64,000 bases of DNA from Chromatiales bacterium (GTDB lineage: Bacteria; Pseudomonadota; Gammaproteobacteria; Steroidobacterales; GCA-2729495): positions 1 through 64,000 of the forward strand of contig JAEUPZ010000020.1 of assembly GCA_016789885.1 (NCBI GenBank). The letters are read 5' to 3'. Shown here in pieces: positions 55,714 through 63,792 of the stretch. The notes below the pieces were generated by a model that searched no databases, was not told where the DNA came from, and worked only from the letters and a program-made list of their open reading frames with translations. A program made the position numbers and the translations under genes. The stretch's first letter is position 1; each line of letters opens with the position of its first letter.

Positions 55714-57215
55714 GTACGGTTCTCCAGCGCCGCCCGGGCGACGGCGGCGTCGGCGAAGGGCACGCGCTGGCCACCCGCCTCCTGATACGTCTCGTGGCCC
55801 TTGCCCGCGATGAGGACCACGTCTTCCGCGCCCGCGCCGGCGATCGCTGCGGCAATGGCCGCGGCGCGATCGGCCTCTACCTGGACCGGGGTTCCGGCCG
55901 GGATGCCGGCCAGGATCGCGGCGATGATGTCGCCGGGCGCTTCGCTGCGCGGATTATCGCTTGTTACGACGACGACGTCCGCACCGGCGGCGGCCACGGC
56001 GCCCATGGGCCCACGCTTGCCCGGATCGCGGTCGCCCCCGCAGCCGAAGACGCACCAGAGCCGCCCGCGGCAGTGGTCGCGCAGCGCCTGCAGGGCCTTG
56101 GCCAGGGCGTCGGGCGTGTGGGCGAAGTCGACGATGACGGCAGGGCCCGGCTTCGACGACGGCACGCGCTCCATGCGGCCCGGCGGGGGGCCGCTGGCGG
56201 CCAGCGCCGCCACCGCGCGGCCGAGCGGATAGCCCTCGGCCAGCACGAGCCCCAGGGCCACCAGCAGGTTCTCGGCATTGAAACGCCCCCACAGCGGGCT
56301 CGGCAGGGCGGCGCGGCCAAAGTCGCCCCACACCTCGAGCGCGAGCCCGTCGGGCCCTTGCCCCGTCACCTGGCCCCGCAGTACCGCTGCCGGCTGCGCA
56401 TCGCTGCCGAGCGCCACCGTCAGCAGCGCCGTGCCCGGCATCGGCAGCGCCGCGAGCCGCCGGCCCCAGGGATCACCGACGTTGATGACGGCCGTGCCGG
56501 CGCCCCGCCGGAAGAGGCGCGCCTTGGCCGCGAAGTAGGCGTCCATCGTGCCGTGGTAGTCGAGGTGGTCGCGGCTCAGGTTCGTGAACGCGACCAGCGG
56601 GAAGCGCACGCCGTCCACGCGGCCCTGGTCGAGGGCGTGGGACGAGACCTCGGCGCAGACCGTCGCCACCTTGCGGTCCGCCAGGTCCCGCAGCCGTCGC
56701 TGGAAGCCGACGCAGTCGGGCGTGGTCAGGCCGGGATCGGAGACGGCGGTGCCCCGGCCGTAGCCGAGGGTACCGATGTAGCCGGCCGCACGGCCGAGGT
56801 ACGCGAAGGCCTGCAGCGCGAGCCACGCGACGGTGGTCTTGCCATTGGTCCCGGTGATGCCCGCCACGCGCAGCTCGCTGGACGGGCTCGCGAAGAACGC
56901 ATCCGCCACCTCGCCGACCCGGCTGTCGAGGCCCGGCAGCGGCAGGCCGGCGACACCCGGCGGCAGCGATGGCGCAGGCCATGACGCATCCCAGGCCACC
57001 GCAGCGGCACCGGCCGCCACGGCCTGGGGCACGAACTCGAGGCCATGGCGCTGCGTGCCGCGAACGGCGAGGAACAGACCTCCGGGAACGACGCCACGGC
57101 TGGTGAGCGACAGGTCGGTGAAGGCCAGGTCCTGGGGAACGCAGGCACCCGCCCCCGGCGCGACCCGGGCGAGCAGCTCCCGGGCAGCCACCGGCAGCGG
57201 TACCGGGCCCGTCAT
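55710..57215 (-). CDS. murE: UDP-MurNAc-L-Ala-D-Glu--meso-DAP ligase MurE
   Basis: Adds the third residue of the stem peptide. 501 residues (495 in E. coli). P-loop ITGTNGKTTVAWLALQAF; EVSSHALDQGRVDGV; FTNLSRDHLDYHG; VDFAHTPDALAKAL; and TSDNPRSE, where the DNPR motif marks specificity for meso-diaminopimelate rather than lysine. Overlaps ftsI and murF by 4 bases each. Confidence 0.97.
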   Translation of the reverse strand: MTGPVPLPVAARELLARVAPGAGACVPQDLAFTDLSLTSRGVVPGGLFLAVRGTQRHGLEFVPQAVAAGAAAVAWDASWPAPSLPPGVAGLPLPGLDSRVGEVADAFFASPSSELRVAGITGTNGKTTVAWLALQAFAYLGRAAGYIGTLGYGRGTAVSDPGLTTPDCVGFQRRLRDLADRKVATVCAEVSSHALDQGRVDGVRFPLVAFTNLSRDHLDYHGTMDAYFAAKARLFRRGAGTAVINVGDPWGRRLAALPMPGTALLTVALGSDAQPAAVLRGQVTGQGPDGLALEVWGDFGRAALPSPLWGRFNAENLLVALGLVLAEGYPLGRAVAALAASGPPPGRMERVPSSKPGPAVIVDFAHTPDALAKALQALRDHCRGRLWCVFGCGGDRDPGKRGPMGAVAAAGADVVVVTSDNPRSEAPGDIIAAILAGIPAGTPVQVEADRAAAIAAAIAGAGAEDVVLIAGKGHETYQEAGGQRVPFADAAVARAALENRT

Positions 57216-58993
57216 GGCGCGACCGCCGCGATGGTCAGCGGTGCCTTGCCGTCGGGAACCACGGGCGCATCCGGCGGAATGGCCATGATGCGAAGGCTGC
57301 CGGCGGCGACGCTCGAAAAGACCGGCGCCGCCACCTGCCCGCCGAAGTACACGCCACCCCGCGGGTCGTCGATGATCACGGCGATGGCGAAGCGCGGGTC
57401 CGTGACCGGAGCGAGGCCGGCAAAGACGGCGGTGTGGCGGTCCTGTGCGTAGCCTCCGGCCCCGAGCTTGCGCGCGGTGCCGGTCTTGCCCGCGACCCGG
57501 TAGCCCGCGACGGCGGCCTGCTGGCCGGTGCCATCGGGCCCGATCACCTGCTCCATCATCGTGACGACCGCCCGGGCCGTCTCGGGCGCCATCACGCGGC
57601 GGGCGATGGGCGGCTTGTCGAGGCGGACGAGGGACGCCGGACGGTACAGGCCGCTGCCGCCGAGCACCGCGTAGGACTGGGCCAGCTGCAGCGGCGTCAT
57701 CGACAGGCCGTAGCCGTAGGCCACGGTGGCCTGGGTGATGGGCCGCCAGTTCTGGAAGTGCGGCAGCACGCCGGCCGACTCGCCGGGGAAGCCGCTGCCG
57801 GACAGGCGGCCGATGCCGAGCCTGGCCAGCGAGTTCCAGAGGAACTCGCGGTCGAGCTGCATGGCAACCATCGTGGCACCGACGTTGCTGGACTTGGCGA
57901 GGATCGTCGCCAGGTCCATGACGCCGTAGTTGTGCTTGTCCTCGATGTCCTTGCTGCCGACCCGGATCACGCCCGGGTTCGTGTCGATGCGGCTGGTAGG
58001 CCGGAACCGGCCGCTCTCGAGCGCCGCCGCGACGATCAGCGGCTTCAGCGTCGAGCCGGGCTCGAGGATGTCGGTCACCGCGCGGTTGCGCAGCGCGTCG
58101 GTGGTGATCTGCGAGTCGGGCCGCCCCCGTGCGTTCGGGTTGTAGGCCGGCTGGTTCACCATGGCGAGCACCTCGCCGGTGGTCACGTCGAGCACGACCA
58201 CGGACCCGGAGCTGGCCTTGTGCTGCTGGAGCGCCGCCTTGAGCTCGCGGTGCGCCAGGTACTGGATGCGCAGGTCGATGGAGCTCACGAGCGTGCCGCC
58301 GGGCCGCGGCAGGTCGATGCTCTCCACGTCCTCGACGACGCGGCCGAGCCGGTCGCGCAGCACTTTCTTGCGGCCCGGCACGCCCTGCAGGTAGTTGTCG
58401 AAGGCGAGCTCGAGGCCCTCCTGCCCGCGGTCATCGACGTTGGTGAACCCGAGCAGGTGGCCCGTGACCTCCCCGGCCGGGTAGTAGCGCCGGTACTCGC
58501 GCATCAGCTGCACGCCGGGAATGTCGAGGGCCGCCACCCGCGCGGCCACTGCCGGGTTCACGTGCCGCGCCAGGTACAGGAAGTGCTTGCCGACGTTGCG
58601 CGTGAGGCGCGCCGTCAGCTCCTGGGGATCCTTGTCGAGCGCCGCGGCCAGCGCCGGGATCCGCTCGGGCGCTTCGAGCACCTGGGGCGGGTCGACCCAG
58701 ACGCTGTCCACCGGCGTGCTGGCCGCGAGCGGCTCGCCGTTGCGGTCGACGATGCTGCCCCGGGTCGCCGCGAGCGTCGCCACGCGCAGGTGGCGCGCAG
58801 CGGCCTGGCGGTTCAGGAAATCGGTGTTGAAGACCTGCAGGTGCACGGCCCGGGCCACCAGCGCCATGCCGAGCAGGACGAAGACGCCGGCGACGAAGCC
58901 CGAACGCAGGGCGAAGCTCGGCTTGCCCGGCGCCGCACCGCCACGGGCGGGCGCGGCGGCTGTCCGGCGGCGCGCAGGCTTGCCCCAGCTCAT
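57212..58993 (-). CDS. ftsI: Septal penicillin-binding protein FtsI (PBP3)
   Basis: Class B transpeptidase cross-linking septal peptidoglycan. 593 residues (588 in E. coli). Basic cytoplasmic start, one membrane helix about 29-51 (FALRSGFVAGVFVLLGMALVA), pedestal domain (RGSIVDRNGEPLAASTPVDSV), then the transpeptidase domain with S314-T-L-K317 (catalytic Ser), SSN in KSSNVGATM and KTG at 503-505. Overlaps ftsL and murE by 4 bases. Confidence 0.97.
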   Translation of the reverse strand: MSWGKPARRRTAAAPARGGAAPGKPSFALRSGFVAGVFVLLGMALVARAVHLQVFNTDFLNRQAAARHLRVATLAATRGSIVDRNGEPLAASTPVDSVWVDPPQVLEAPERIPALAAALDKDPQELTARLTRNVGKHFLYLARHVNPAVAARVAALDIPGVQLMREYRRYYPAGEVTGHLLGFTNVDDRGQEGLELAFDNYLQGVPGRKKVLRDRLGRVVEDVESIDLPRPGGTLVSSIDLRIQYLAHRELKAALQQHKASSGSVVVLDVTTGEVLAMVNQPAYNPNARGRPDSQITTDALRNRAVTDILEPGSTLKPLIVAAALESGRFRPTSRIDTNPGVIRVGSKDIEDKHNYGVMDLATILAKSSNVGATMVAMQLDREFLWNSLARLGIGRLSGSGFPGESAGVLPHFQNWRPITQATVAYGYGLSMTPLQLAQSYAVLGGSGLYRPASLVRLDKPPIARRVMAPETARAVVTMMEQVIGPDGTGQQAAVAGYRVAGKTGTARKLGAGGYAQDRHTAVFAGLAPVTDPRFAIAVIIDDPRGGVYFGGQVAAPVFSSVAAGSLRIMAIPPDAPVVPDGKAPLTIAAVAP

Positions 58994-59280
58994 GGGCCCA
59001 CCACCCGGATCTCGCGGGGATCCGGCAGGCGCATCTGCAGCTGGTCACGGGCCAGCTGCTCGACCCGGGCGTGGCTCGCCTGGGTACTCTGCTCGATCTG
59101 CAGCCGGCCCCAGTCCATCTCGAGGCGGTCACGCTCGGCCGTCAGGGCCTGCAGCTCGATGAAAAGCTTGCGCGACTGGTGCCGCGCGTAGACGGCGGCA
59201 AGCCCCGACGTCAGCACGACGGCGGCCAGCACCGCCACGACGGCCGGCAGCCGGCGGGCGAAGGCGTCGGCCGCGCTCAC
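58990..59280 (-). CDS. ftsL: Cell division protein FtsL
   Basis: 96-residue bitopic protein of the FtsQLB complex. Membrane helix about 11-31 (LPAVVAVLAAVVLTSGLAAVY) followed by a periplasmic leucine-zipper-like coiled coil (about 36-82, FIELQALTAERDRLEMDWGR) that pairs with FtsB. Identified by length, topology and position between rsmH and ftsI. GTG start overlapping the rsmH stop by 4 bases. Confidence 0.9.
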   Translation of the reverse strand: MSAADAFARRLPAVVAVLAAVVLTSGLAAVYARHQSRKLFIELQALTAERDRLEMDWGRLQIEQSTQASHARVEQLARDQLQMRLPDPREIRVVGP

Positions 59281-60200
59281 CGGATGCGCTCCGCCACACG
59301 CAGCGTGGCGCTGCGGGCCCGGGGATTCGCGGCGACCTCGGCGGCGCCGGGGCGCACCGGGCCCGTCGGCAGCCGCAGGCGCGGCTCGGCGTCCGGCGGT
59401 ACGACCGGCAGGCCGGCCAGCGCCGGGTCCACGCGGGACTGGTCCCGGAACCAGCGCTTCACGAGCCGGTCCTCGAGGGAGTGGAAGGTGATGACGCAGA
59501 GCCGGCCACCGACCCCGACGAGATCCACGGCGCTGCGCAGGAAGGCTTCGATTTCGCCGAGCTCATCGTTGATGTGGATGCGGATCGCCTGGAAGGTCCG
59601 GGTGGCCGGGTGACGGCCCGGCGCCCCGCGGACCATGCCGGCCACGAGCTCCGCGAGGTCGCCGGTGGTGCGCAACGGCCGCTCGGCGCGCGCCCGGACG
59701 ATGGCGGCAGCGATGCGGCGGGCCGCCGGCTCCTCGCCGTAGCGCCACAGCACGTCGGCGATCTCGTCGGCTGCCGCCGTCGCGAGCCAGTCGACCGCCG
59801 GCCGGCCGGCACCCGGGTCCATGCGCATGTCGAGGGGCCCGTCCACGCGGAACCCGAAACCGCGGGACGGGTCCTCGAGCTGGGGTGACGAGACACCAAG
59901 GTCTGCGATAACCCCCCACGCACTCGCGACGTGACCCAGTCGGGCGAGCACTGCCTTGCACTCGGCAAGCCGCCCATGTTCCATCCGGAAGCGCCCGTCG
60001 GCCCGGGCGAGCTCCTGTCCGGCCGCCACGGCGGCAGGATCGCGGTCGATGCCGATGACCCGTCCGCCGGGCCCGAGCTGCGCGAGGATCGCCCGCGTGT
60101 GCCCGCCCCGGCCGAAGGTCGCGTCCACATACATTCCATCGGGCTGCACGCCCAGGAAATGCAGCACCTCGTCCACGAGGACAGGTACATGTGGACTCAC
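59277..60200 (-). CDS. rsmH: 16S rRNA (cytosine1402-N4)-methyltransferase RsmH
   Basis: SAM-dependent methylation of C1402 in the ribosomal P site. 307 residues (313 in E. coli). GTG start gives MSPHVPVLVDEVLHFLGV. SAM motif VDATFGRGGHTRAILAQLG, GVIADLGVSSPQLEDPSRGF, and C-terminal VITFHSLEDRLVKRWF are signatures. 166 bases separate it from the mraZ stop, the only large gap near the head of the cluster. Confidence 0.97.
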   Translation of the reverse strand: MSPHVPVLVDEVLHFLGVQPDGMYVDATFGRGGHTRAILAQLGPGGRVIGIDRDPAAVAAGQELARADGRFRMEHGRLAECKAVLARLGHVASAWGVIADLGVSSPQLEDPSRGFGFRVDGPLDMRMDPGAGRPAVDWLATAAADEIADVLWRYGEEPAARRIAAAIVRARAERPLRTTGDLAELVAGMVRGAPGRHPATRTFQAIRIHINDELGEIEAFLRSAVDLVGVGGRLCVITFHSLEDRLVKRWFRDQSRVDPALAGLPVVPPDAEPRLRLPTGPVRPGAAEVAANPRARSATLRVAERIR

Positions 60201-60366
60201 CCCGGCACCCCGCGCCTGTCGCCGGCGCGTCTTGTTGGCGTTATCTCCGTGTCCGGCACGGCATGCGCCGGCGCCGGACTTCCCCTGCCCGCAGCGGCGG
60301 GCCCCGATGGCCGCAGTCTTTCCCGGTCGTCCCGCGCCCCGGCCATCAGCGGGCGGCGGGTGGTCG

Positions 60367-60843
60367 CTACAGCGTCAGCGACCCCAGTTCGTCCGGCAGG
60401 TCGGCACCGTCTTCCTCGGCCTCCAGCCAGGCGTCGCGGCGCTCCTTCCAGCGCGCCGCATCCCAGATCGCGAACTTGTTGCCCTGGCCCACCAGGGTCA
60501 CGTCGCGAGCGAGGCCGGCAAAGTCACGCAGTTCCCGGGGGATGAGGACGCGGCCGTGGCCGTCGAGCTCCAGCTCCGCCGCGTGGCCGAGCATGAGCTC
60601 CTGCAGGCGGCTGGCCCGGGGATTCAGGCTCGGCAGCCGCATGAGCTTGCGCTCGATCTCCTCCCAGTCCGGGAGCGGGTACAGCAGGAGGCAGCGCTTC
60701 TTTTCGATGGTGCAGATCAGCTGGCCGCCGCAACGGGTGGCCAGCCGGTCCCGGTAACGCGCGGGGACGGCGAGCCGGCCCTTGGCGTCCAGGGCGATGT
60801 CGGTAGCCCCACGAAACACAGCGTCATGGGCATTTCTGCCCAT
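60367..60843 (-). CDS. mraZ: Transcriptional regulator MraZ
   Basis: Ring-forming AbrB-like DNA-binding protein that represses the dcw promoter in E. coli. 158 residues (152 in E. coli). Two tandem MraZ motifs: FRGATDIALDAKGRLAVPAR and AELELDGHGRVLIPRELRDF, each with the conserved DxxGR. ATG at 60843 is chosen for the GGGAG upstream; a GTG at 60819, directly before FRGA, is an alternative. The three TGGG repeats that MraZ would bind overlap this start codon. Confidence 0.95.
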   Translation of the reverse strand: MGRNAHDAVFRGATDIALDAKGRLAVPARYRDRLATRCGGQLICTIEKKRCLLLYPLPDWEEIERKLMRLPSLNPRASRLQELMLGHAAELELDGHGRVLIPRELRDFAGLARDVTLVGQGNKFAIWDAARWKERRDAWLEAEEDGADLPDELGSLTL

Positions 60844-60863
60844 CCTCTCCCACAATTTCCCAC
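60839..60863 (-). promoter_or_regulatory. MraZ operator: three TGGG repeats
   Basis: On the minus strand GTGGG (60859-60863), GTGGG (60849-60853) and ATGGG (60839-60843) recur at an exact 10-base period, matching the TGGGN direct-repeat operators known for MraZ. The last one includes the mraZ ATG, and the series starts 8 bases after the -10 box. Confidence 0.8.
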
Positions 60864-60871
60864 TGCGCGAC

Positions 60872-60900
60872 ACTATAGGAGCCGTGCCGGGGAGCGTCAA
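60872..60900 (-). promoter_or_regulatory. Pmra, main promoter of the dcw cluster
   Basis: TTGACG (60895-60900), 17-base spacer, TATAGT (60872-60877) on the minus strand: the best sigma-70 match in the window. On the plus strand TATAGG (60874-60879) shares the same core and could serve the divergent cupin gene. Confidence 0.8.
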
Positions 60901-60926
60901 CGGGTTGTCACAAAAGGAATGTGCCG

Positions 60927-61346
60927 ATGGGACAGGAAGTTGGGAACGCGGCCGTGCTGGCCCCGGACGAGGCTGCGGAGTACGACTTCCGGGAGGGTTG
61001 CCGGATCCTGGAACTGGCCAACTCGGCGGCCGATCCGGCGCTGTCCATCGCCCGGGCCCGGGTGCCCGCCGGGACGACGACCCGGTGGCACCGGCTCAAG
61101 GGCACGAGCGAGCGCTACGTGATCCTGTCGGGGCAGGGCCGGGTCGAGGTGGGGGACCTGCCGCCCACGTCGGTCGGGCCGGGGGCAGTGGTGCAGATAC
61201 CGCCGCTGTGCCGGCAGCGGATCACCGCCACCGGGCCGGACGAACTGGTTTTCCTGGCGCTGTGCACGCCGCGCTTCCGGCCGGAGTGTTACGAAGACCT
61301 CGGCGCGGAGCGCGGCGCAGTGAACGAGCCCGCCGGCGGCGGTTGA
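60927..61346 (+). CDS. Small single-domain cupin protein
   Basis: 139-residue cupin. The first motif region TTTRWHRLKGTSERYVILSGQG has one His and one Glu instead of the usual HxH...E, and the second region VGPGAVVQIPPLCRQRITATG lacks the His. A metal site may therefore be incomplete, so a binding or structural role is as likely as catalysis. ATG at 60927 is preferred to a GTG 6 bases upstream because AAGGA then has 8-base spacing. Divergent from mraZ with an 83-base gap. Confidence 0.8.
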   Translation: MGQEVGNAAVLAPDEAAEYDFREGCRILELANSAADPALSIARARVPAGTTTRWHRLKGTSERYVILSGQGRVEVGDLPPTSVGPGAVVQIPPLCRQRITATGPDELVFLALCTPRFRPECYEDLGAERGAVNEPAGGG

Positions 61347-61413
61347 CGGACCGGGGACTGCCCACACCGCCCGCACCATGCACCCGGCCACCGGAACGCC
61401 TGGCCCCCGAGAC

Positions 61414-61442
61414 TTGACCCGTATCCCCAGCGTCTTCAGACT
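61414..61442 (+). promoter_or_regulatory. Candidate promoter of the outer-membrane protein gene
   Basis: TTGACC (61414-61419), 17-base spacer, CAGACT (61437-61442); leader of about 63 bases before the ATG at 61512. Confidence 0.45.
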
Positions 61443-61511
61443 CCCGACCGCTCCCGCGGCAGCCAGGTGACTGGTTGGCCACTGCCCTACCCAACGAACG
61501 AAGGATCAGAA

Positions 61512-62144
61512 ATGACGACGCGCAAGACGGCCACGGTCGCTGGCACTGCCCTGCTGGCCAGCCTTTTCTCACTCAATGCCTCGGCGGCCTGGGATGGTCT
61601 TTACATCGGCGCGAGCTTTGCCTGGGTGGATGCCGACGAGGACTGGACCTCGGACGAGAACGACGATCCGATCTCGGCGTCGGACAGCGGCTCCGCCCTC
61701 GGCATCCTCTGGGGTTACAACTTCCAGAAGGACCAGCTCGTGATCGGCGTGGAGGCAGACATTGCCGCCACCAGCGCCGACCCGGGCGTCAGCGACTGGG
61801 GCAGCGCCGACTTCATCGGCACTGACCTCGAGGCCGTGGCCCGCCTCCGCACGCGCGTCGGCTTCGTGATCGCCCAGGACTTCCTGCCCTTCGTGTCCCT
61901 GGGTGTCGCCCTGGCCCAGACGGAGACCAGCATCGACAGCGAGCGGTTCGACTCGGTACGCACGGGTCTGTCGTACGGCTTCGGCGTGGAGTGGGCGGCG
62001 TCCGACTCGCTGCGTGCCCGGTTCGAAGTGAGCCGTGACGAGTACAGCAGCGAGGGATTCGGCTCCTACAATGCGCTGAGCGACAGCGCCTTCGGCAGCC
62101 TTGACACCGAGAACGTGTCCCTCGGCTTCATCTACGCGTTCTGA
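61512..62144 (+). CDS. Outer-membrane beta-barrel protein (opacity/OmpW-like size)
   Basis: 210 residues. Signal peptide about 1-25 (basic MTTRK, hydrophobic core, ASA cleavage) then AWDGLYIGASFAWVDADEDW. The mature part of about 185 residues has alternating-hydrophobicity strands and polar acidic loops and ends FIYAF with the C-terminal Phe recognised by BAM, fitting an eight-stranded barrel of the Omp25/opacity type. ATG at 61512 has AAGGA 7 bases upstream. Ligand or role unknown. Followed by a strong terminator. Confidence 0.85.
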   Translation: MTTRKTATVAGTALLASLFSLNASAAWDGLYIGASFAWVDADEDWTSDENDDPISASDSGSALGILWGYNFQKDQLVIGVEADIAATSADPGVSDWGSADFIGTDLEAVARLRTRVGFVIAQDFLPFVSLGVALAQTETSIDSERFDSVRTGLSYGFGVEWAASDSLRARFEVSRDEYSSEGFGSYNALSDSAFGSLDTENVSLGFIYAF

Positions 62145-62165
62145 CGGGCCGCTTCAGGCCATCCG

Positions 62166-62204
62166 GGGCCGGCAGGTGGAAACGCCTGCCGGCCCTGCTT
62201 TTTT
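62166..62204 (+). terminator. Terminator of the outer-membrane protein gene
   Basis: Perfect 11-bp stem (62166-62176 with 62185-62195, 8-base loop) followed by TGC and six T residues (62199-62204), 21 bases after the stop codon. Confidence 0.9.
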
Positions 62205-62346
62205 CCGGCGCTGCTGGCGGTAGCGCGCGCCGTTGAACCGGCGCCAGTCGGCCACGCGTGTTCGCCGGGGATGCGCCCATCGCAACCCGCCGGGGATCCG
62301 GGCCCGGGCCAACCCGGACTGCAGCGAAGGTCGCCCGGGATCCGGC

Positions 62347-63759
62347 TCAGCCCCGGTGCCGGCTGCCTTCGAGCCGGTGCACCAGCAAACGGTAGGCAAC
62401 GGCGGCCGCCAGCACGGCCAGCACGAGCAGCAGCAGGCGCCAGAAGAGGTGGCTGATCAGCGCGTCGACACGGTCCACCAGGTCATCGGCCCGTGCGCCG
62501 ACCTGCGGCTCGAGCCGCTCCACACCCTGCAGCACCACCGCCAGTTCGCGGGCGGTGGCGGAAAGCTCCACCGCCAGGCGCGTGTAGTCGTTGATGTCGA
62601 ACGGTGGGCCGGATGGACGGTCCGCCGTGGCCGGCTCACCCCCCGGCTTGAAGCGGGCCACCAGCTGGTCTGCAGACCTCACCAGCGCGTCGAGCGAAAC
62701 CGCCGTCGTGCTCCCGGCCTCGAGGGTCGCCTGCAACTGGACGCTGAGCGCCAGCAGCTCCTGCTGCTGCCGGCCCAGCTCGCCCATGAACTGGGCGATC
62801 GCCGCCTCGCGCTCCCGCGCCACGAGGTCGGGGACCTGGCCCACCAGGCCGCTCAGCGATGCCGAAACCTGCCCGAGCTGGTCGGTGGTCGCCAGCACCC
62901 GCTGCGTCGACGAGGCCGCGGCGAACCTGGCCGACAGCAGCTCGACCTGGATGTCGAGCAGCGTGGGCAGGCGCTGGGCGTAGTAGACCGTGCGTTCGCC
63001 GAGCAGGCGGGCCTGTTCGACCTCGCGTACCGCCGGATCGATGCCGGCGAGCGGGTCGAGCCCGACGATGCCGAGCAGGCTGGGGGGCGCGCGGCGGGCG
63101 GCCTTGTCGCCGCCGCCCTCGACGCCGGTGAAGCGGACGAACGCCGCCGACCCGATCGGACGGTTCTCCTCGTACCAGATGTTGATGTAGCTGCGCAGTT
63201 CCGCGCGCCGCTCCTCGGTATCGATCCCGTCCAGCAGCCGCCAGACGTCGCGTTCCTGGGCAACGAAGGCCGCGACGACCGGTTTCGCCCGTTCGCCGTA
63301 GCGCGCCACCCACTGGTCTTCGATCAGGCGCCGGCTGAGCGACACCATGACGACCATGTCGATGGTACTGGCGGTCGGGCTGGGCGCCGCCGCGACCTGG
63401 ACCGCCGCCGTGGAATTGGCCAGCTGCCACTCGAGCAGCTCGATCCGCTCGCGGCCCGGCTCCATCTGCCGGGCCAGCGCCCCGACCTGCGCGCCGATCT
63501 GCTGGACGTACTGGTCGGCGAAGCGCATGACCTTGTTCTGGGTCGCCTGCACCTGCTGCCGAAGGGCTTCGTCCTTGGCGTTCCCGCGCGCCCTTCCCGT
63601 GAGCTGATCGACGGCACTACAGCCTGGCATCAGGCTGCCGGCAAGAACCACCACGAGCATCAGCCGGGAGATGGAGCCCGGCCTGCCTGCCCCACCACCA
63701 CGTCGCCACGGAGTCACCGCCACCGCACCACCAAGTCGATTGCGCCCCGGGCCCCGCAT
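62347..63759 (-). CDS. Unrecognised coiled-coil envelope protein, possible lipoprotein
   Basis: About 470 residues from an ATG at 63759; a later ATG at 63660 would start just before the hydrophobic segment, and no start has a clear SD. A hydrophobic stretch LMLVVVLAGSLMPGC ends in a lipobox-like Cys. Long Gln/Glu/Arg-rich helical stretches follow (ALRQQVQATQNKVMRFADQY; REREAAIAQFMGELGRQQQE), with a compact central part around DQWVARYGERAKPVVAAFVA. A second membrane helix ends the protein (LFWRLLLLVLAVLAAAVAYRLL). The layout suggests a periplasmic coiled coil anchored at both ends. No known family was recognised. Confidence 0.7.
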   Translation of the reverse strand: MRGPGRNRLGGAVAVTPWRRGGGAGRPGSISRLMLVVVLAGSLMPGCSAVDQLTGRARGNAKDEALRQQVQATQNKVMRFADQYVQQIGAQVGALARQMEPGRERIELLEWQLANSTAAVQVAAAPSPTASTIDMVVMVSLSRRLIEDQWVARYGERAKPVVAAFVAQERDVWRLLDGIDTEERRAELRSYINIWYEENRPIGSAAFVRFTGVEGGGDKAARRAPPSLLGIVGLDPLAGIDPAVREVEQARLLGERTVYYAQRLPTLLDIQVELLSARFAAASSTQRVLATTDQLGQVSASLSGLVGQVPDLVAREREAAIAQFMGELGRQQQELLALSVQLQATLEAGSTTAVSLDALVRSADQLVARFKPGGEPATADRPSGPPFDINDYTRLAVELSATARELAVVLQGVERLEPQVGARADDLVDRVDALISHLFWRLLLLVLAVLAAAVAYRLLVHRLEGSRHRG

Positions 63760-63792
63760 CAGGCCATCGCCCCCGGGGGCGGGGGATGGCAC

